This document shows positions 39,618 through 50,144 of a stretch of 64,000 nt of DNA, piece by piece. The stretch is from Microbacterium sp. CH12i (GTDB taxonomy: Bacteria > Actinomycetota > Actinomycetes > Actinomycetales > Microbacteriaceae). The translations under genes were made by a program, and so were the position numbers. How positions within the stretch are numbered: the first letter of the stretch is position 1; every line of letters begins with the position of its first letter. The stretch is from NCBI RefSeq assembly GCF_000685355.1, contig NZ_JHET01000006.1, positions 310,001 through 374,000 on the forward strand, written 5' to 3'. The notes below the pieces were generated by a model. It saw only the letters and a program-made list of their open reading frames with translations, was not told where the DNA came from and did no database searches.

Positions 39618-40828
39618 ATGTCCGCACCGTCGATCAACGACCCCGCGCGGGTCGGATGCTGAAATCGGCCCGCTTCGCCCTGCATCTCATCACGGTGCTG
39701 CTGGCTGTCGTGACAGCATTTCGTTCAGTGGCAGTGGGGGTGCCGTTGCTTCCGGCGATGCTCGCTCCCGGCATTTTCCTTGCTTGGTACGGTGCCGGGG
39801 CAACTTTCGCTCGTGGTCAATTTGCGCGCTGGTGGTTGTATGGCCTGGGCATCCTCTGGCTCGGGATGCTGATGGTCTCCCCAGAGTTCGTCTGGCTGTC
39901 GTTCCCGCTGCTGTTGCTCGCCGGTCACCTGTTGCGGGCATGGCCGTCGGTCGCTTTCGCGGTGCCGGTACTGGTCGCCGCGATCCTCGCCCCGATTCTG
40001 CATCAGGCGCCGATCTCGTTCGCGCACATCGCAGGACCTCTGCTGGGCGGCGGCTTCGCGCTGGCCATCTCGCTCGGCTACGACGCACTGCTGCGTGACG
40101 CCGTCGAACGTGATCGACTGATCTCCTCGTTGGTGCGCGCACAGAATGAGATGGCGACACTGCAGGAAGAGCTTGCGCTCACCCAGCGCGAAGCGGGTGC
40201 GACTCAGGAACGCACGCGGCTCGCACGTGATCTGCACGACACTATCGCTCAGGAATTGAGCTCGATGGTGTTATTTGCCCGTAGCGGAGAGCCCGAGCGG
40301 ATGCCGCAGATCGAGTCGCTCGCGCAGCATTCGCTCACAGATCTTCGCCGCATCGTCGCGGCCCTTGCGCCGGCCGAGCTCGAGGGCTCCGCGCTCGCCG
40401 CAGCCATCGAGCGGATGCTGGACACTTTGCGTGCCGACACGCACGTCGAGGTCGAACTGCAGGTTGACCCGGCCCTCCCCGCGCTCCCCACCCCGGTAGA
40501 GGTGGTGTTTTTGCGCGTCGCGCAGTCCGCACTGGCGAATGTGCGACAACACGCTCATGCACACACCGTCACTGTGGCGTTGACTCTGGAAGGTGCAGTC
40601 GCCAAATTGTCAGTCACCGACGACGGCGTGGGCTTTTCGGAGGGCGACTCACATCGAACCGCGTCGTCCACCTCTTACGGGCTTTCGGCGATGCGATCGC
40701 GACTCCGTGAATTCGGTGGCGAACTGCTTGTGCGCACTGCGCCGGGCAACGGCACGACGCTCTCGGCATCGGTGCCAGTGACGCCCAGGATGAGCGCGGG
40801 CACTCCGACAGAAAAGAGCAACACATGA
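39618..40828 (+). CDS. Sensor histidine kinase, NarL/LiaS type
   Basis: Four or more N-terminal TM segments, a coiled-coil linker, then HisKA_3 with the phospho-acceptor in TRLARDLHDTIAQELSSM (His194 counted from the ATG at 39656) and HATPase_c with DDGVGF, YGLSAMRSRLREFGG and GNGTTLSASVPV. The ATG at 39656 lacks a ribosome-binding site. ATG 39618 has GGGAGA upstream and would join in frame if one G is missing at 39653-39656 (PARVG then MLKSARF), giving 403 residues; I favour that start. It overlaps its response regulator by four bases. The stimulus is unknown. Confidence 0.8.
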
Positions 40829-41441
40829 GCATCAGTGTTCTGCTGGTCGATGACCATCCCGTGGTGCGTGCGGGGCTCCGGGCGATCGTTGAGGGTCGGG
40901 GATTCACCGTCGTTGGTGAGGCGTCGACCGGCGAAGAAGCGCTTGTCGTGGCATCCGAACTTCACCCCAACGTCGTCTTATGCGATCTGCGCATGGGGGA
41001 GGGGATGGACGGCGTGGCCACCACCGCCGCGCTCAGGCGGATGCCGCAGGCGCCTGCCGTACTGATCCTCACGACCTTCGATCATGACGCGCAGATCATC
41101 CGTGCGGTCGAAGCGGGGGCTGCCGGCTATCTTCTGAAAGACGTCGACAACGACACCATCGCCCGTGCGATCGTCGATGCTGCCGCAGGTGCGATGGTGC
41201 TCACCCCAGGTGGCGACGAACGGTTGCTCGCCGCTCTCCGCGCACCGCGCGTCACCCTCACCGAGCGTGAGCGCGAGGTGCTGCTGTTAGTGGACGACGC
41301 GCCGCCAACAAGGAAATAGCCGCCCGCCTGTTCATCTCAGAGTCGACGGTGAAGACTCACATCGTGCATCTGCTTGAAAAGCTCGGGGTCACCAGCCGCA
41401 CCGCCGCCGCGAGTGAGGCCCGTCGGCTCGGCGTGCTCTGA
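40825..41441 (+). CDS. LuxR/NarL-type response regulator (frame interrupted)
   Basis: 205 residues if repaired. The receiver domain has VDDHP (8-12), phospho-acceptor Asp54 in VVLCDLRM and Lys in YLLKDVD. The HTH domain begins LTEREREVLLL, then the frame breaks at about 41288-41296. One missing base joins it to GRRAANKEIAARLFISESTV and [19 protein letters not shown]. As written, the protein lacks its recognition helix. It is the partner of the upstream kinase. Its target genes are unknown. Confidence 0.87.
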
Positions 41442-41528
41442 GCTTGTCGGGCACATGCCCAACGCGGCATGTGCTCCGAAAGTAGACTGTACGGTGGGCG
41501 GATCTGCCCGACATCCCTGGGAGTGAAC

Positions 41529-42815
41529 TTGGCCCTCATTGTGCAGAAGTACGGCGGCTCGTCCGTGGCCGACGCCGAGAGCATCAAGCGCGTCGCGAAG
41601 CGCGTCGTCGACACCCGACGGGCAGGACACGACGTCGTTGTCGCGGTGAGCGCGATGGGTGACACGACTGACGAGCTGCTTGAGCTCGCGAGCGCGGTCG
41701 CGCCGATTCCGGCTCCCCGTGAGCTCGACATGCTGCTCTCCAGCGGTGAGCGCATCTCAATGGCGCTGCTCGCGATGGCGATCCACTCGATGGGCTTCGA
41801 AGCGCGCTCGTTCACGGGCAGCCAGGCTGGGATGATCACAGATGACCATCACGGTTCCGCGCGCATCGTCGACGTCACGCCGGTGCGGCTTCGTGAAGCA
41901 CTCGATGAGGGCGCCATTGTCATCGTCGCCGGCTTCCAGGGTTTCAACCGTGACACCCGCGACATCACGACGCTCGGCCGCGGCGGTTCTGACACCACAG
42001 CCGTCGCCCTCGCCGCGGCGCTCAAAGCAGATGTGTGCGAGATCTACAGCGATGTTGATGGCATCTATACCGCCGACCCGCGAGTGATTCCGCGCGCGCA
42101 GAAGCTCGATCACGTCTCCAGCGAAGAGATGCTTGAGCTGGCAGCCAACGGAGCGAAGGTGCTCTACATCCGCGCCGTCGAGTTCGCACGTCGTCACGGC
42201 GTGCTCATCCACGCACGCTCGACTTTCTCGTCGAGCGAAGGCACATACGTTTTGGGCGAGGGCATGAAGAACCCCCGCGAAGCCGAGGGAGAAGTCATGG
42301 AAGAGCCGATCGTTGCGGGTGTTGCCACCGATCTGGGGCAGGCGAAGGTCACGGTCATCGGCGTGCCAGACGTGCCGGGCAAGGCCGCCGAGATCTTCAA
42401 GATCGTCGCGAAGTCGGGTGCCAACGTCGACATGATCGTCCAGAACGTTTCGGCCGCAGCCACCGGCCGCGCAGACATCTCGTTCACGCTTCCGAAGGGT
42501 GACGCAGCGGCCGCGCTCAAGGCGCTGGCCGCTGAGCAGAGCGACGTCGGCTTCGACAGCCTGATCCACGACGACCAGATCGGCAAGCTCTCCGTCGTCG
42601 GTGCGGGCATGCGCGTGCACTCTGGTGTGTCCGCGACCCTGTTCGAGGCGCTTTCGATTGCCGGAATCAACATCGAGATGATCTCGACATCCGAGATTCG
42701 TATCTCGGTGGTGCTGCGCGGTTCTGACCTCGCCGATGCTTCCCGCATCGTGCACACGGCGTACGGGCTCGACGGCGACGACGAGGCCGTCGTACACGCC
42801 GGAACTGGGCGATAG
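41529..42815 (+). CDS. lysC: Aspartate kinase
   Basis: Phosphorylates aspartate, the first step toward lysine, diaminopimelate, methionine and threonine. 428 residues. The kinase domain starts (TTG)[16 protein letters not shown], with [17 protein letters not shown] and [19 protein letters not shown]. Two C-terminal ACT domains (from about 265) include [18 protein letters not shown] and [18 protein letters not shown], the usual feedback-inhibition site. TTG 41529 matches the conserved start and follows GGGAG. asd follows 33 bases downstream, the classic actinobacterial pair. An internal beta-subunit start is possible near 42240-42300. Confidence 0.94.
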   Translation: MALIVQKYGGSSVADAESIKRVAKRVVDTRRAGHDVVVAVSAMGDTTDELLELASAVAPIPAPRELDMLLSSGERISMALLAMAIHSMGFEARSFTGSQAGMITDDHHGSARIVDVTPVRLREALDEGAIVIVAGFQGFNRDTRDITTLGRGGSDTTAVALAAALKADVCEIYSDVDGIYTADPRVIPRAQKLDHVSSEEMLELAANGAKVLYIRAVEFARRHGVLIHARSTFSSSEGTYVLGEGMKNPREAEGEVMEEPIVAGVATDLGQAKVTVIGVPDVPGKAAEIFKIVAKSGANVDMIVQNVSAAATGRADISFTLPKGDAAAALKALAAEQSDVGFDSLIHDDQIGKLSVVGAGMRVHSGVSATLFEALSIAGINIEMISTSEIRISVVLRGSDLADASRIVHTAYGLDGDDEAVVHAGTGR

Positions 42816-43918
<1,103 letters not shown>

Positions 43919-43954
43919 AGCTGCCACGTGGTTCGCGCCAACGGGAGTGCGAAC

Positions 43955-43960
43955 TAGACT
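43955..43960 (+). promoter_or_regulatory. Leaderless -10 element of mqo
   Basis: TAGACT then six bases to the GTG at 43967. Confidence 0.5.
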
Positions 43961-43966
43961 GGTCGA

Positions 43967-45436
43967 GTGACTGAATCCGTCGACGTTGTCCTCATCGGTG
44001 GTGGCATTATGAGCGCCACACTGGGTACTCTGCTGCACGAACTGCAGCCAGACTGGAAGATTGTCGCCTTCGAGCGACTATCTGATGTGGCCCAAGAAAG
44101 CTCCAACCCGTGGAACAACGCGGGCACAGGGCATGCTGCCCTGTGCGAGCTGAACTACATGCCACAGGGGGATGGTCCACTCGACCCCGCCAAGGCTGTC
44201 TCGATCAACGAGCAGTTCCAGCAGAGCCGCCAGTTCTGGTCGTCGCTGGTAAACAAGCGCGTGCTCGATGAGCCGTCCACGTTCATCAATGCGACTCCAC
44301 ACATGACGTTCGTGCAGGGCGAGAAGGATGTCGCCTACCTCAAGGACCGCTACGAGGTTCTCAAGAAGCAGCCGCTGTTCGCCGGTATCGAGTACAGCGA
44401 AGACTCCCGCGTCATCAACAAGTGGGCACCGCTGCTCATGCAGAAGCGGCGCAAGGGCGAGCCGTTCGCGGCAACGAGAGTCCCCGCTGGCACCGATGTC
44501 GACTTCGGTGCCCTCACGCATCAGCTTTTCGATCACCTCTCCTCGAGTGGCGTCGAGCTGCGCACCAACCACGAGGTGCGCGATCTCAAGAAGCAGAAGG
44601 ATGGCAGCTGGGATGTCTCCTACCGTCGCGTTCTCGGTCGTACCCCTGGCAAGGTGAACGCGAAGTTCGTCTTCGTGGGTGCGGGCGGCTGGGCGCTGAA
44701 GCTGCTGCAGCGCTCCGGCATCCCTGAGATCAAGGGTTACGGGGTCTTCCCGATCGGTGGGCAGTTCCTGAAGACTTCGAACCCCGCAGTGGTCTCGCAG
44801 CATAAGGCGAAGGTTTACTCGCAGGCATCTGTCGGTGCACCGCCGATGTCGGTGCCGCACCTCGACACCCGTGTTGTCGACGGTGAGGCGTCGCTTCTGT
44901 TCGGTCCGTTCGCCACGTTCAGCCCGAAGTTCCTGAAGCACGGTTCGATGCTCGACATCGTCACGCAGGTACGCCCGCACAACTTGTGGCCGATGCTGCG
45001 CGTCGCGTTCGCCAACCCCGACCTCATCACGTACCTCGTCAGCGAGCTGGTGAAGAATCATGCCAAGAAGGTCGACAGTCTCCGCACCTTCGTCCCGACC
45101 GCGAAGGACGAAGACTGGTCGCTCATCGATGCTGGCCAGCGCGCACAGGTTATGAAGAAGGACGCGAAGAAGGGCGGCGTGCTGCAGTTCGGCACCGAGG
45201 TCATCTCCTCTGCAGACGGCTCGATCTCCGGCCTTCTGGGCGCTTCACCCGGAGCATCCACGGCCGTGCCGATCATGCTGAATCTGCTGAAGACCTGCTT
45301 CCCCGAGCAGTACGCCGGCTGGGAGCCGACCCTACGCGAACTCATCCCGACGTATGGCCAGAACTTGAACGAGAACGAGGCAGTGGCACAGAAGTCGATG
45401 ACGTCGACAGCTGCCACTCTCGGCATCGCGAAGTGA
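43967..45436 (+). CDS. mqo: Malate:quinone oxidoreductase
   Basis: A 489-residue FAD enzyme, peripheral on the membrane, which oxidises malate to oxaloacetate and passes electrons to menaquinone. FAD motif VVLIGGGIMSATLGTLL is at the N-terminus. NPWNNAGTGHAALCELNY, TPHMTFVQGEKDVAYLKDRY and GLLGASPGASTAVPIMLNLL are family signatures. Length is normal and the gene is intact. The GTG start is leaderless. Confidence 0.95.
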   Translation: MTESVDVVLIGGGIMSATLGTLLHELQPDWKIVAFERLSDVAQESSNPWNNAGTGHAALCELNYMPQGDGPLDPAKAVSINEQFQQSRQFWSSLVNKRVLDEPSTFINATPHMTFVQGEKDVAYLKDRYEVLKKQPLFAGIEYSEDSRVINKWAPLLMQKRRKGEPFAATRVPAGTDVDFGALTHQLFDHLSSSGVELRTNHEVRDLKKQKDGSWDVSYRRVLGRTPGKVNAKFVFVGAGGWALKLLQRSGIPEIKGYGVFPIGGQFLKTSNPAVVSQHKAKVYSQASVGAPPMSVPHLDTRVVDGEASLLFGPFATFSPKFLKHGSMLDIVTQVRPHNLWPMLRVAFANPDLITYLVSELVKNHAKKVDSLRTFVPTAKDEDWSLIDAGQRAQVMKKDAKKGGVLQFGTEVISSADGSISGLLGASPGASTAVPIMLNLLKTCFPEQYAGWEPTLRELIPTYGQNLNENEAVAQKSMTSTAATLGIAK

Positions 45437-45445
45437 CATCGCACC

Positions 45446-46099
45446 GTGGCGAAGCTTTACTTCCGCTACGGCGCGATGAACTCTGGCAAGTCAACGTCGC
45501 TACTGCAGGCCGCGTACAACTATGAAGAGCGCGGGCAGCGCGTGCTGCTCGCGAAGCCCGAGATTGACACAAAGGGCGCGGCTCAGGTCGAGAGTCGCCT
45601 CGGAATGACCCGCCAGGTCGACTTTCTGATTCCGGCCGACGGCGACGCGTACGCGCTGTTCCAGCATGAACGCGAGCGGATGCAGCGACACAACGACGAT
45701 GGCCTGATCCCGGCTACGCCGGTCGACGTCGCCTGCCTGCTGGTTGACGAGGCGCAGTTTCTTACCCCGGAGCAAGTCGATGACCTTTTCCGCATCGCGG
45801 TCATCGACGGCATCCCGGTGATCGCATACGGGATCCGCAATGACTTCCTGACCCATGCTTTTCCAGGGTCTGCGCGACTGCTCGCGATCGCGCACTCGCT
45901 AGAGGAGCTCAAGACCATCTGCCGCTGCGGTCGCAAAGCGGTGTTCAACGGTCGAGTTATCAACGGTCGGTTCGTGTTCGACGGAGACCAGGTCGCGATC
46001 GACGAAGGTGCCACACGTGGTGCACCCGCTGACGTTGTCACCTACGAGTCGCTCTGCGGGCACTGCTATCTCGAGGAGTCCGGCGGTCGCCTGGGCTGA
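45446..46099 (+). CDS. tdk: Thymidine kinase
   Basis: A 217-residue type II thymidine kinase for the pyrimidine salvage pathway. Walker A GAMNSGKST is at 9-17 and Walker B LLVDEAQFL at about 97-105. YGIRNDFLTHAFPGSARLL precedes the zinc-binding cysteines in CRCGRKA and CGHCYLEE. The GTG at 45446 lies nine bases after mqo; no clear ribosome-binding site is seen, so expression may depend on mqo translation. Confidence 0.93.
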   Translation: MAKLYFRYGAMNSGKSTSLLQAAYNYEERGQRVLLAKPEIDTKGAAQVESRLGMTRQVDFLIPADGDAYALFQHERERMQRHNDDGLIPATPVDVACLLVDEAQFLTPEQVDDLFRIAVIDGIPVIAYGIRNDFLTHAFPGSARLLAIAHSLEELKTICRCGRKAVFNGRVINGRFVFDGDQVAIDEGATRGAPADVVTYESLCGHCYLEESGGRLG

Positions 46100-46113
46100 G
46101 TGGGACCCGCGCA

Positions 46114-46157
46114 TTGCGTGGTCTGACCACACGCGATACGCTGTGGTCTGACCACAG
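46114..46157 (+). promoter_or_regulatory. Promoter with two FadR/LldR-type operators
   Basis: A -35 TTGCGT (46114-46119) and -10 TACGCT (46137-46142) are 17 bases apart. TGGTCTGACCA occurs in the spacer (46119-46129) and again just after the -10 (46144-46154). The second is the core of a perfect 17-base palindrome (46141-46157). Centres are 25 bases apart. TGGT-N3-ACCA is the known core of FadR-subfamily operators. The downstream gene encodes such a regulator. Confidence 0.75.
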
Positions 46158-46166
46158 GAGGATCGG

Positions 46167-46895
46167 ATGCTGGAGACCACGACGCCTGCGCGAGCCTGGC
46201 GCGTTGTCCTGGAGCATATTGAGCGCGACCTCCTCGAGGGACGGTTGGGGCCTGGAGATCGCTTGCCCTCTGAGCGTGATCTCGCCGCCGACCTCGGAGT
46301 CGGGCGCTCCAGCGTCCGAGAGGCTGTGCGCGTACTCGAAGTCATGGGTCTCATCCGTACCGCAACGGGCTCAGGGCCCCAGTCGGGCGCGATCGTCATC
46401 GCCACGCCCTCCGGTGGCCTGTCGGTACTCCTGCGGCTGCAGGTGGCCGCCCAGGGCTTCCCGCTCGCAGATGTCATGCGCACCCGTCTCGTGCTCGAGG
46501 ATGCTGTCACAGCATCCCTCGCGGACGACGATGCGCGCGACACCACGGATGTCCACCGCATGCTCGATGCGATGGATGCCGCAGATCTCACCGCGGAGGA
46601 GTTCCTCGTCCTCGACGCCCAACTGCATCTCGCGCTCGCCGAGTCCAGTGGAAACAGCGTCATCGCGGCGATGATGGCGGGCCTTCGCAGTGCCATCGAA
46701 TCGTACGTTCTCACCGGCTCCCAGGCGATCGCTGATTGGCCCGCCATGGAGGCCAAACTCCGCGCCGAGCATCACGGGATCGTCGACGCGATCGACGTCG
46801 GCGACGCCGATCTCGCTCGCAAACTCGTGCGCGACCACATCACCGGCTACTACACGTCAGCCGGCCTCACCTCAGCCACCCACTCGTCCCATTGA
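46167..46895 (+). CDS. FadR-subfamily GntR regulator, likely lactate-responsive (LldR-like)
   Basis: A 242-residue repressor-type protein. The winged helix at about 8-75 has [20 protein letters not shown], then [19 protein letters not shown]. The C-terminal FCD ligand-binding domain (about 90-225) shows [33 protein letters not shown] and an EHHGIVDAI with the metal-binding histidines. The ATG at 46167 follows CAGGAGG. The upstream twin operators imply autoregulation. The next gene, lldD, is the presumed target and lactate the presumed inducer; this is inference from context. Confidence 0.88.
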   Translation: MLETTTPARAWRVVLEHIERDLLEGRLGPGDRLPSERDLAADLGVGRSSVREAVRVLEVMGLIRTATGSGPQSGAIVIATPSGGLSVLLRLQVAAQGFPLADVMRTRLVLEDAVTASLADDDARDTTDVHRMLDAMDAADLTAEEFLVLDAQLHLALAESSGNSVIAAMMAGLRSAIESYVLTGSQAIADWPAMEAKLRAEHHGIVDAIDVGDADLARKLVRDHITGYYTSAGLTSATHSSH

Positions 46896-46948
46896 ACTTT
46901 GCCCGCCTGAACTATGCCCACCGAATCCGTCCCACCGAGAGGAACACC

Positions 46949-48229
46949 ATGGTGAAGCGACAGTTGCCCCAGCCCGCCGAACTCTTTGAGCTGATGAAGT
47001 TCAAGAAACCAGAATTGGACGGCAGGAAGCGTCGCCTCGACGCGGCCCTCACGATCGATGACCTGCGCGTGATCGCCAAGCGCCGCACGCCAAAGGCCGC
47101 GTTCGACTACACCGATGGTGCCGCGGAAGGTGAACTGTCCCTCGCCCGCGCCCGCCAGGCGTTTCAGGATGTGGAGTTTCACCCCGACGTCCTCCGCCCC
47201 GCACCCGACGTTGACACGAGCATCGAGATCCTCGGTGGTCCGAGCGCTTTGCCGTTCGGGATCGCACCCACCGGCTTCACCCGCCTCATGCAGACCGAGG
47301 GGGAGGAAGCCGGAGCCGGCGCTGCGGCCGCCGCAGGAATCCCGTTCACGCTGTCCACGCTCGGAACGACGTCGATTGAGGGCGTGCAGGCTGCTGCCCT
47401 TCGAGAGCCTCAGGGCCCGGTTCCTGCGCGCAACTGGTTCCAGCTGTACGTCATGCGTGACCGTGAGATCTCTTACGAGCTCACCCGCCGCGCCGCAGCC
47501 GCCGGCTTCGACACGCTGCACTTCACCGTCGATACCCCGGTAGCGGGTGCCCGCCTGCGCGACAAGCGCAACGGGTTCAGCATCCCTCCGCAGTTGACGC
47601 TCGGCACGATCATCAATGCGATCCCTCGGCCGTGGTGGTGGTTCGATTTCCTCACCACACCGAAGCTCGAGTTCGCCTCGCTCAGCACCACCGGCGGCAC
47701 CGTCGGTGAGTTGTTGGATGCTGCGATGGATCCGACGATCAGCTACGACGACCTCTCCGTTATCCGCGATATTTGGCCGGGAAAGATTGTCATCAAGGGC
47801 GTGCAGAACGTCGAGGACTCGATCAAGCTGCGTGACGCCGGAGTCGACGGCATCGTGCTGTCGAACCACGGAGGCCGTCAGCTCGACCGCGCACCGATCC
47901 CGTTCCACCTGCTTCCGAAGGTGCGCGAAGCCGTGGGCGACGACTTCACCGTCATGATCGATACCGGCATAATGAACGGCGCCGATATCGTGGCATCCGT
48001 CGCGCTCGGCGCCGATTTCACCCTGATCGGTCGTGCCTACCTCTACGGGCTGATGGCTGGTGGGCGTCAGGGCGTTGACCGCACGATCGAGATCCTGAGG
48101 TCTGAGATCGAGCGCACCATGCGTTTGCTGGGCGTCTCGTCACTGGCGGAGCTGGAGCCGGGCCACGTCACGCAGTTGCAGCGTCTGACGCCGATCGCGA
48201 AGGCGGCCTCGTCGGCCGTGGTGCGCTGA
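46949..48229 (+). CDS. lldD: L-lactate dehydrogenase (quinone) / alpha-hydroxy-acid oxidase
   Basis: A 426-residue FMN enzyme oxidising L-lactate to pyruvate. FMN-binding [52 protein letters not shown], catalytic His in [15 protein letters not shown] (about 304-318) and [20 protein letters not shown] are all present. The ATG at 46949 follows GAGAGGA. It lies 53 bases after the FadR-type gene, in the same operon. Other 2-hydroxyacids, such as mandelate or glycolate, cannot be excluded as substrates. Confidence 0.9.
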   Translation: MVKRQLPQPAELFELMKFKKPELDGRKRRLDAALTIDDLRVIAKRRTPKAAFDYTDGAAEGELSLARARQAFQDVEFHPDVLRPAPDVDTSIEILGGPSALPFGIAPTGFTRLMQTEGEEAGAGAAAAAGIPFTLSTLGTTSIEGVQAAALREPQGPVPARNWFQLYVMRDREISYELTRRAAAAGFDTLHFTVDTPVAGARLRDKRNGFSIPPQLTLGTIINAIPRPWWWFDFLTTPKLEFASLSTTGGTVGELLDAAMDPTISYDDLSVIRDIWPGKIVIKGVQNVEDSIKLRDAGVDGIVLSNHGGRQLDRAPIPFHLLPKVREAVGDDFTVMIDTGIMNGADIVASVALGADFTLIGRAYLYGLMAGGRQGVDRTIEILRSEIERTMRLLGVSSLAELEPGHVTQLQRLTPIAKAASSAVVR

Positions 48230-48243
48230 GCGCTGAGAAGCGT

Positions 48244-48993
48244 CTACAGCGTCGGAAGCAGCTCGTCGAGCTTGGTTGCGGTGTCTTCCCATCCAGACAC
48301 CGCGACCGAGCGCACGCCGAGGGCCAGCACGGGATAATCGTTGCCGCCCTCATCGAGGCGGTCACCATAGAACAGCATGTCGCTGAGCGGGATGCCGGTG
48401 TGCTCAGTGAGAGCCGTCATTCCATGAGCCTTGTCAATACCCGCGCGGGTGATGTCGATCGAGGTCGAGCCGCCGGAGCGCACTTCGAGTCCTGGCAGGC
48501 GTGCGGCGACCGCATCGCGCAACAGTGCGCGCTTCGCGCCCGAAGGGTCCCATTGGTGCTTTACGTCGCCTGGCGCCTTCTGGCCGAGAGCGGAGAAGGT
48601 GATCTGCGACCCGCGATCCTCAAGGATTTCGCCCCAGGGGCTCTGCTCCCACAGCCCGAGCCGCTCGGCCTCTTCGTGGAGAGCTTGCAAAGCGGCGGTC
48701 TTCTCGTCGTCGGAGAGGTCATGCGCGTACACGGTTGCGAACTGCGTGCCGTCGTGACGAAGATAGCGAGTGCCGCAGGTGGGCAGAAGGTGCAGGCGAG
48801 CAAGTTCTGTGGCATCGGCATCGCCGAGCTGAGCGATGACCTGCGATCGGAACTGCTGTTCATTTCCGCCGGAGATGATCGCGACGTCGACGCGCTGCAA
48901 CAGCGCCCGTAACTGTGCGGCAATGCGGGGATCGATCGCGGCCTTCGACGGTGCGAGAGTGTCATCGAGGTCGAACGCAACAAGACGCGGCAT
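48244..48993 (-). CDS. HAD-IIB family phosphatase
   Basis: A 249-residue HAD phosphatase related to the eukaryotic-type phosphomannomutase/sucrose-phosphatase branch. Motif I is VAFDLDDTLAPSKAAID, motif II AIISGGNEQQF; the C2 cap is about 85-185; the Lys is in GIDKAHGMTAL, motif IV is FYGDRLDEGGNDYPVLALG. The substrate is probably a sugar phosphate but is unknown. It is convergent with lldD. Confidence 0.85.
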   Translation of the reverse strand: MPRLVAFDLDDTLAPSKAAIDPRIAAQLRALLQRVDVAIISGGNEQQFRSQVIAQLGDADATELARLHLLPTCGTRYLRHDGTQFATVYAHDLSDDEKTAALQALHEEAERLGLWEQSPWGEILEDRGSQITFSALGQKAPGDVKHQWDPSGAKRALLRDAVAARLPGLEVRSGGSTSIDITRAGIDKAHGMTALTEHTGIPLSDMLFYGDRLDEGGNDYPVLALGVRSVAVSGWEDTATKLDELLPTL

Positions 48994-49020
48994 GTTCAGG
49001 ATGTCTCCGTTTCGGATATG

Positions 49021-49049
49021 AGTAAGGCCGCCCAGAAGGCGGCCTTACT
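49021..49049 (-). terminator. Terminator after tRNA-Pro
   Basis: AGTAAGGCCGCC (49021-49032) pairs perfectly with GGCGGCCTTACT (49038-49049) around CAGAA, nine bases beyond the 3' end of the minus-strand tRNA. Being symmetric, it may also act on plus-strand transcripts. Confidence 0.7.
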
Positions 49050-49058
49050 GTAACAACG

Positions 49059-49132
<74 letters not shown>

Positions 49133-49193
49133 TTGCAACCGTTTGAGTCTACAGGGAAAAATCGGTCGCACCGAATCGAACCGACCATGTGGA

Positions 49194-50144
49194 CTACGCG
49201 GGCGTGTCCCGTGCAGTCAGCGTGAGCAGTGTCGCCTCAGGGCGGCACGCGAAGCGAACCGGTGCGTATATCGAGTGCCCGCAACCGGCGCTGACATTCA
49301 GCGGGATGCTGCGACCGCTGTGGGTCCACGTGCTGAGTCCCTTTGCCTGCTTCAACGGAATGTCACAGTTTGCGACCAGAGTGCCGTAGCCGGGAAGACA
49401 GACCTGGCCGCCGTGGGTGTGTCCGCCGAAGATGGCCTGTGCACCGAGATCGGTGAAGGTATTGAGGACGCGCTGGTAGGGCGCGTGGGTGACACCGAGC
49501 AGTGGAGTGCTGGCATCCCGCTCCCCGAGGGCGGCGATCGCGCCGGGGACTGTGTCGAGCTCGTCCCAGTCGCGGTGGGCATCGTCGACCCCGAAAAGAT
49601 CGACGGTGGTGTCGCCGATCGACAAGCGTGCGGCCGCGTTATTCAGCGCGCTCCAGCCGAGTTCGTCGGTGAAGTAGGCGTCGAGGCCGTCGGTGTCGAG
49701 GTGCTCTGGCTCGCTGTGTCTCTTCGACGGGCCGGAGAAATACCGCAGCGGGTTGCGGGGAGACGGCCCATAGACATCATTGGAGCCGTGTACGAAGACC
49801 CCGGGAACTCCAGCGAACGCGTCGAAGGAGCGTCGGATTCCCTGCAACCCATCACGGTGTCCGAGATTGTCCCCGGTGTTGATGACGAGGTCGGGCTCGA
49901 GGTCTGCGAGAGAGGCCAGCCAGTCCTGCTTGCGATGCTGCCATGGCGCCATGTGCGCGTCCGAGACGTGCAACACGCGAAGGGGCTTTGTGCCCGGTGC
50001 CAGGGCTGCGACAGACGCCTCACGCACCGTGAACAGGTAGCGCTCGATGCCGATGCCCCACACCGCGCACGCGACGCCCACGGCCCCCACCGCGCCGAGC
50101 GCGATGAGGGCCGGGTGAGCGTTACTCCGTGTCACTCGCTGCAT
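49194..50144 (-). CDS. Membrane-anchored metallophosphoesterase
   Basis: A 316-residue YkuE-type calcineurin-like phosphoesterase. One N-terminal membrane segment (about 12-32), then the metal motifs VLHVSDAHMAPW, NTGDNLGHRDGL, VFVHGSNDVYG (Asn/Asp instead of the usual GNHD) and GVTHAP, GGHTHGGQVCLPGYG. The substrate may be a phospholipid or nucleotide and is unknown. Its start overlaps the end of the penicillin-binding-protein gene by 13 bases, so the two are likely coupled. Confidence 0.88.
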   Translation of the reverse strand: MQRVTRSNAHPALIALGAVGAVGVACAVWGIGIERYLFTVREASVAALAPGTKPLRVLHVSDAHMAPWQHRKQDWLASLADLEPDLVINTGDNLGHRDGLQGIRRSFDAFAGVPGVFVHGSNDVYGPSPRNPLRYFSGPSKRHSEPEHLDTDGLDAYFTDELGWSALNNAAARLSIGDTTVDLFGVDDAHRDWDELDTVPGAIAALGERDASTPLLGVTHAPYQRVLNTFTDLGAQAIFGGHTHGGQVCLPGYGTLVANCDIPLKQAKGLSTWTHSGRSIPLNVSAGCGHSIYAPVRFACRPEATLLTLTARDTPA

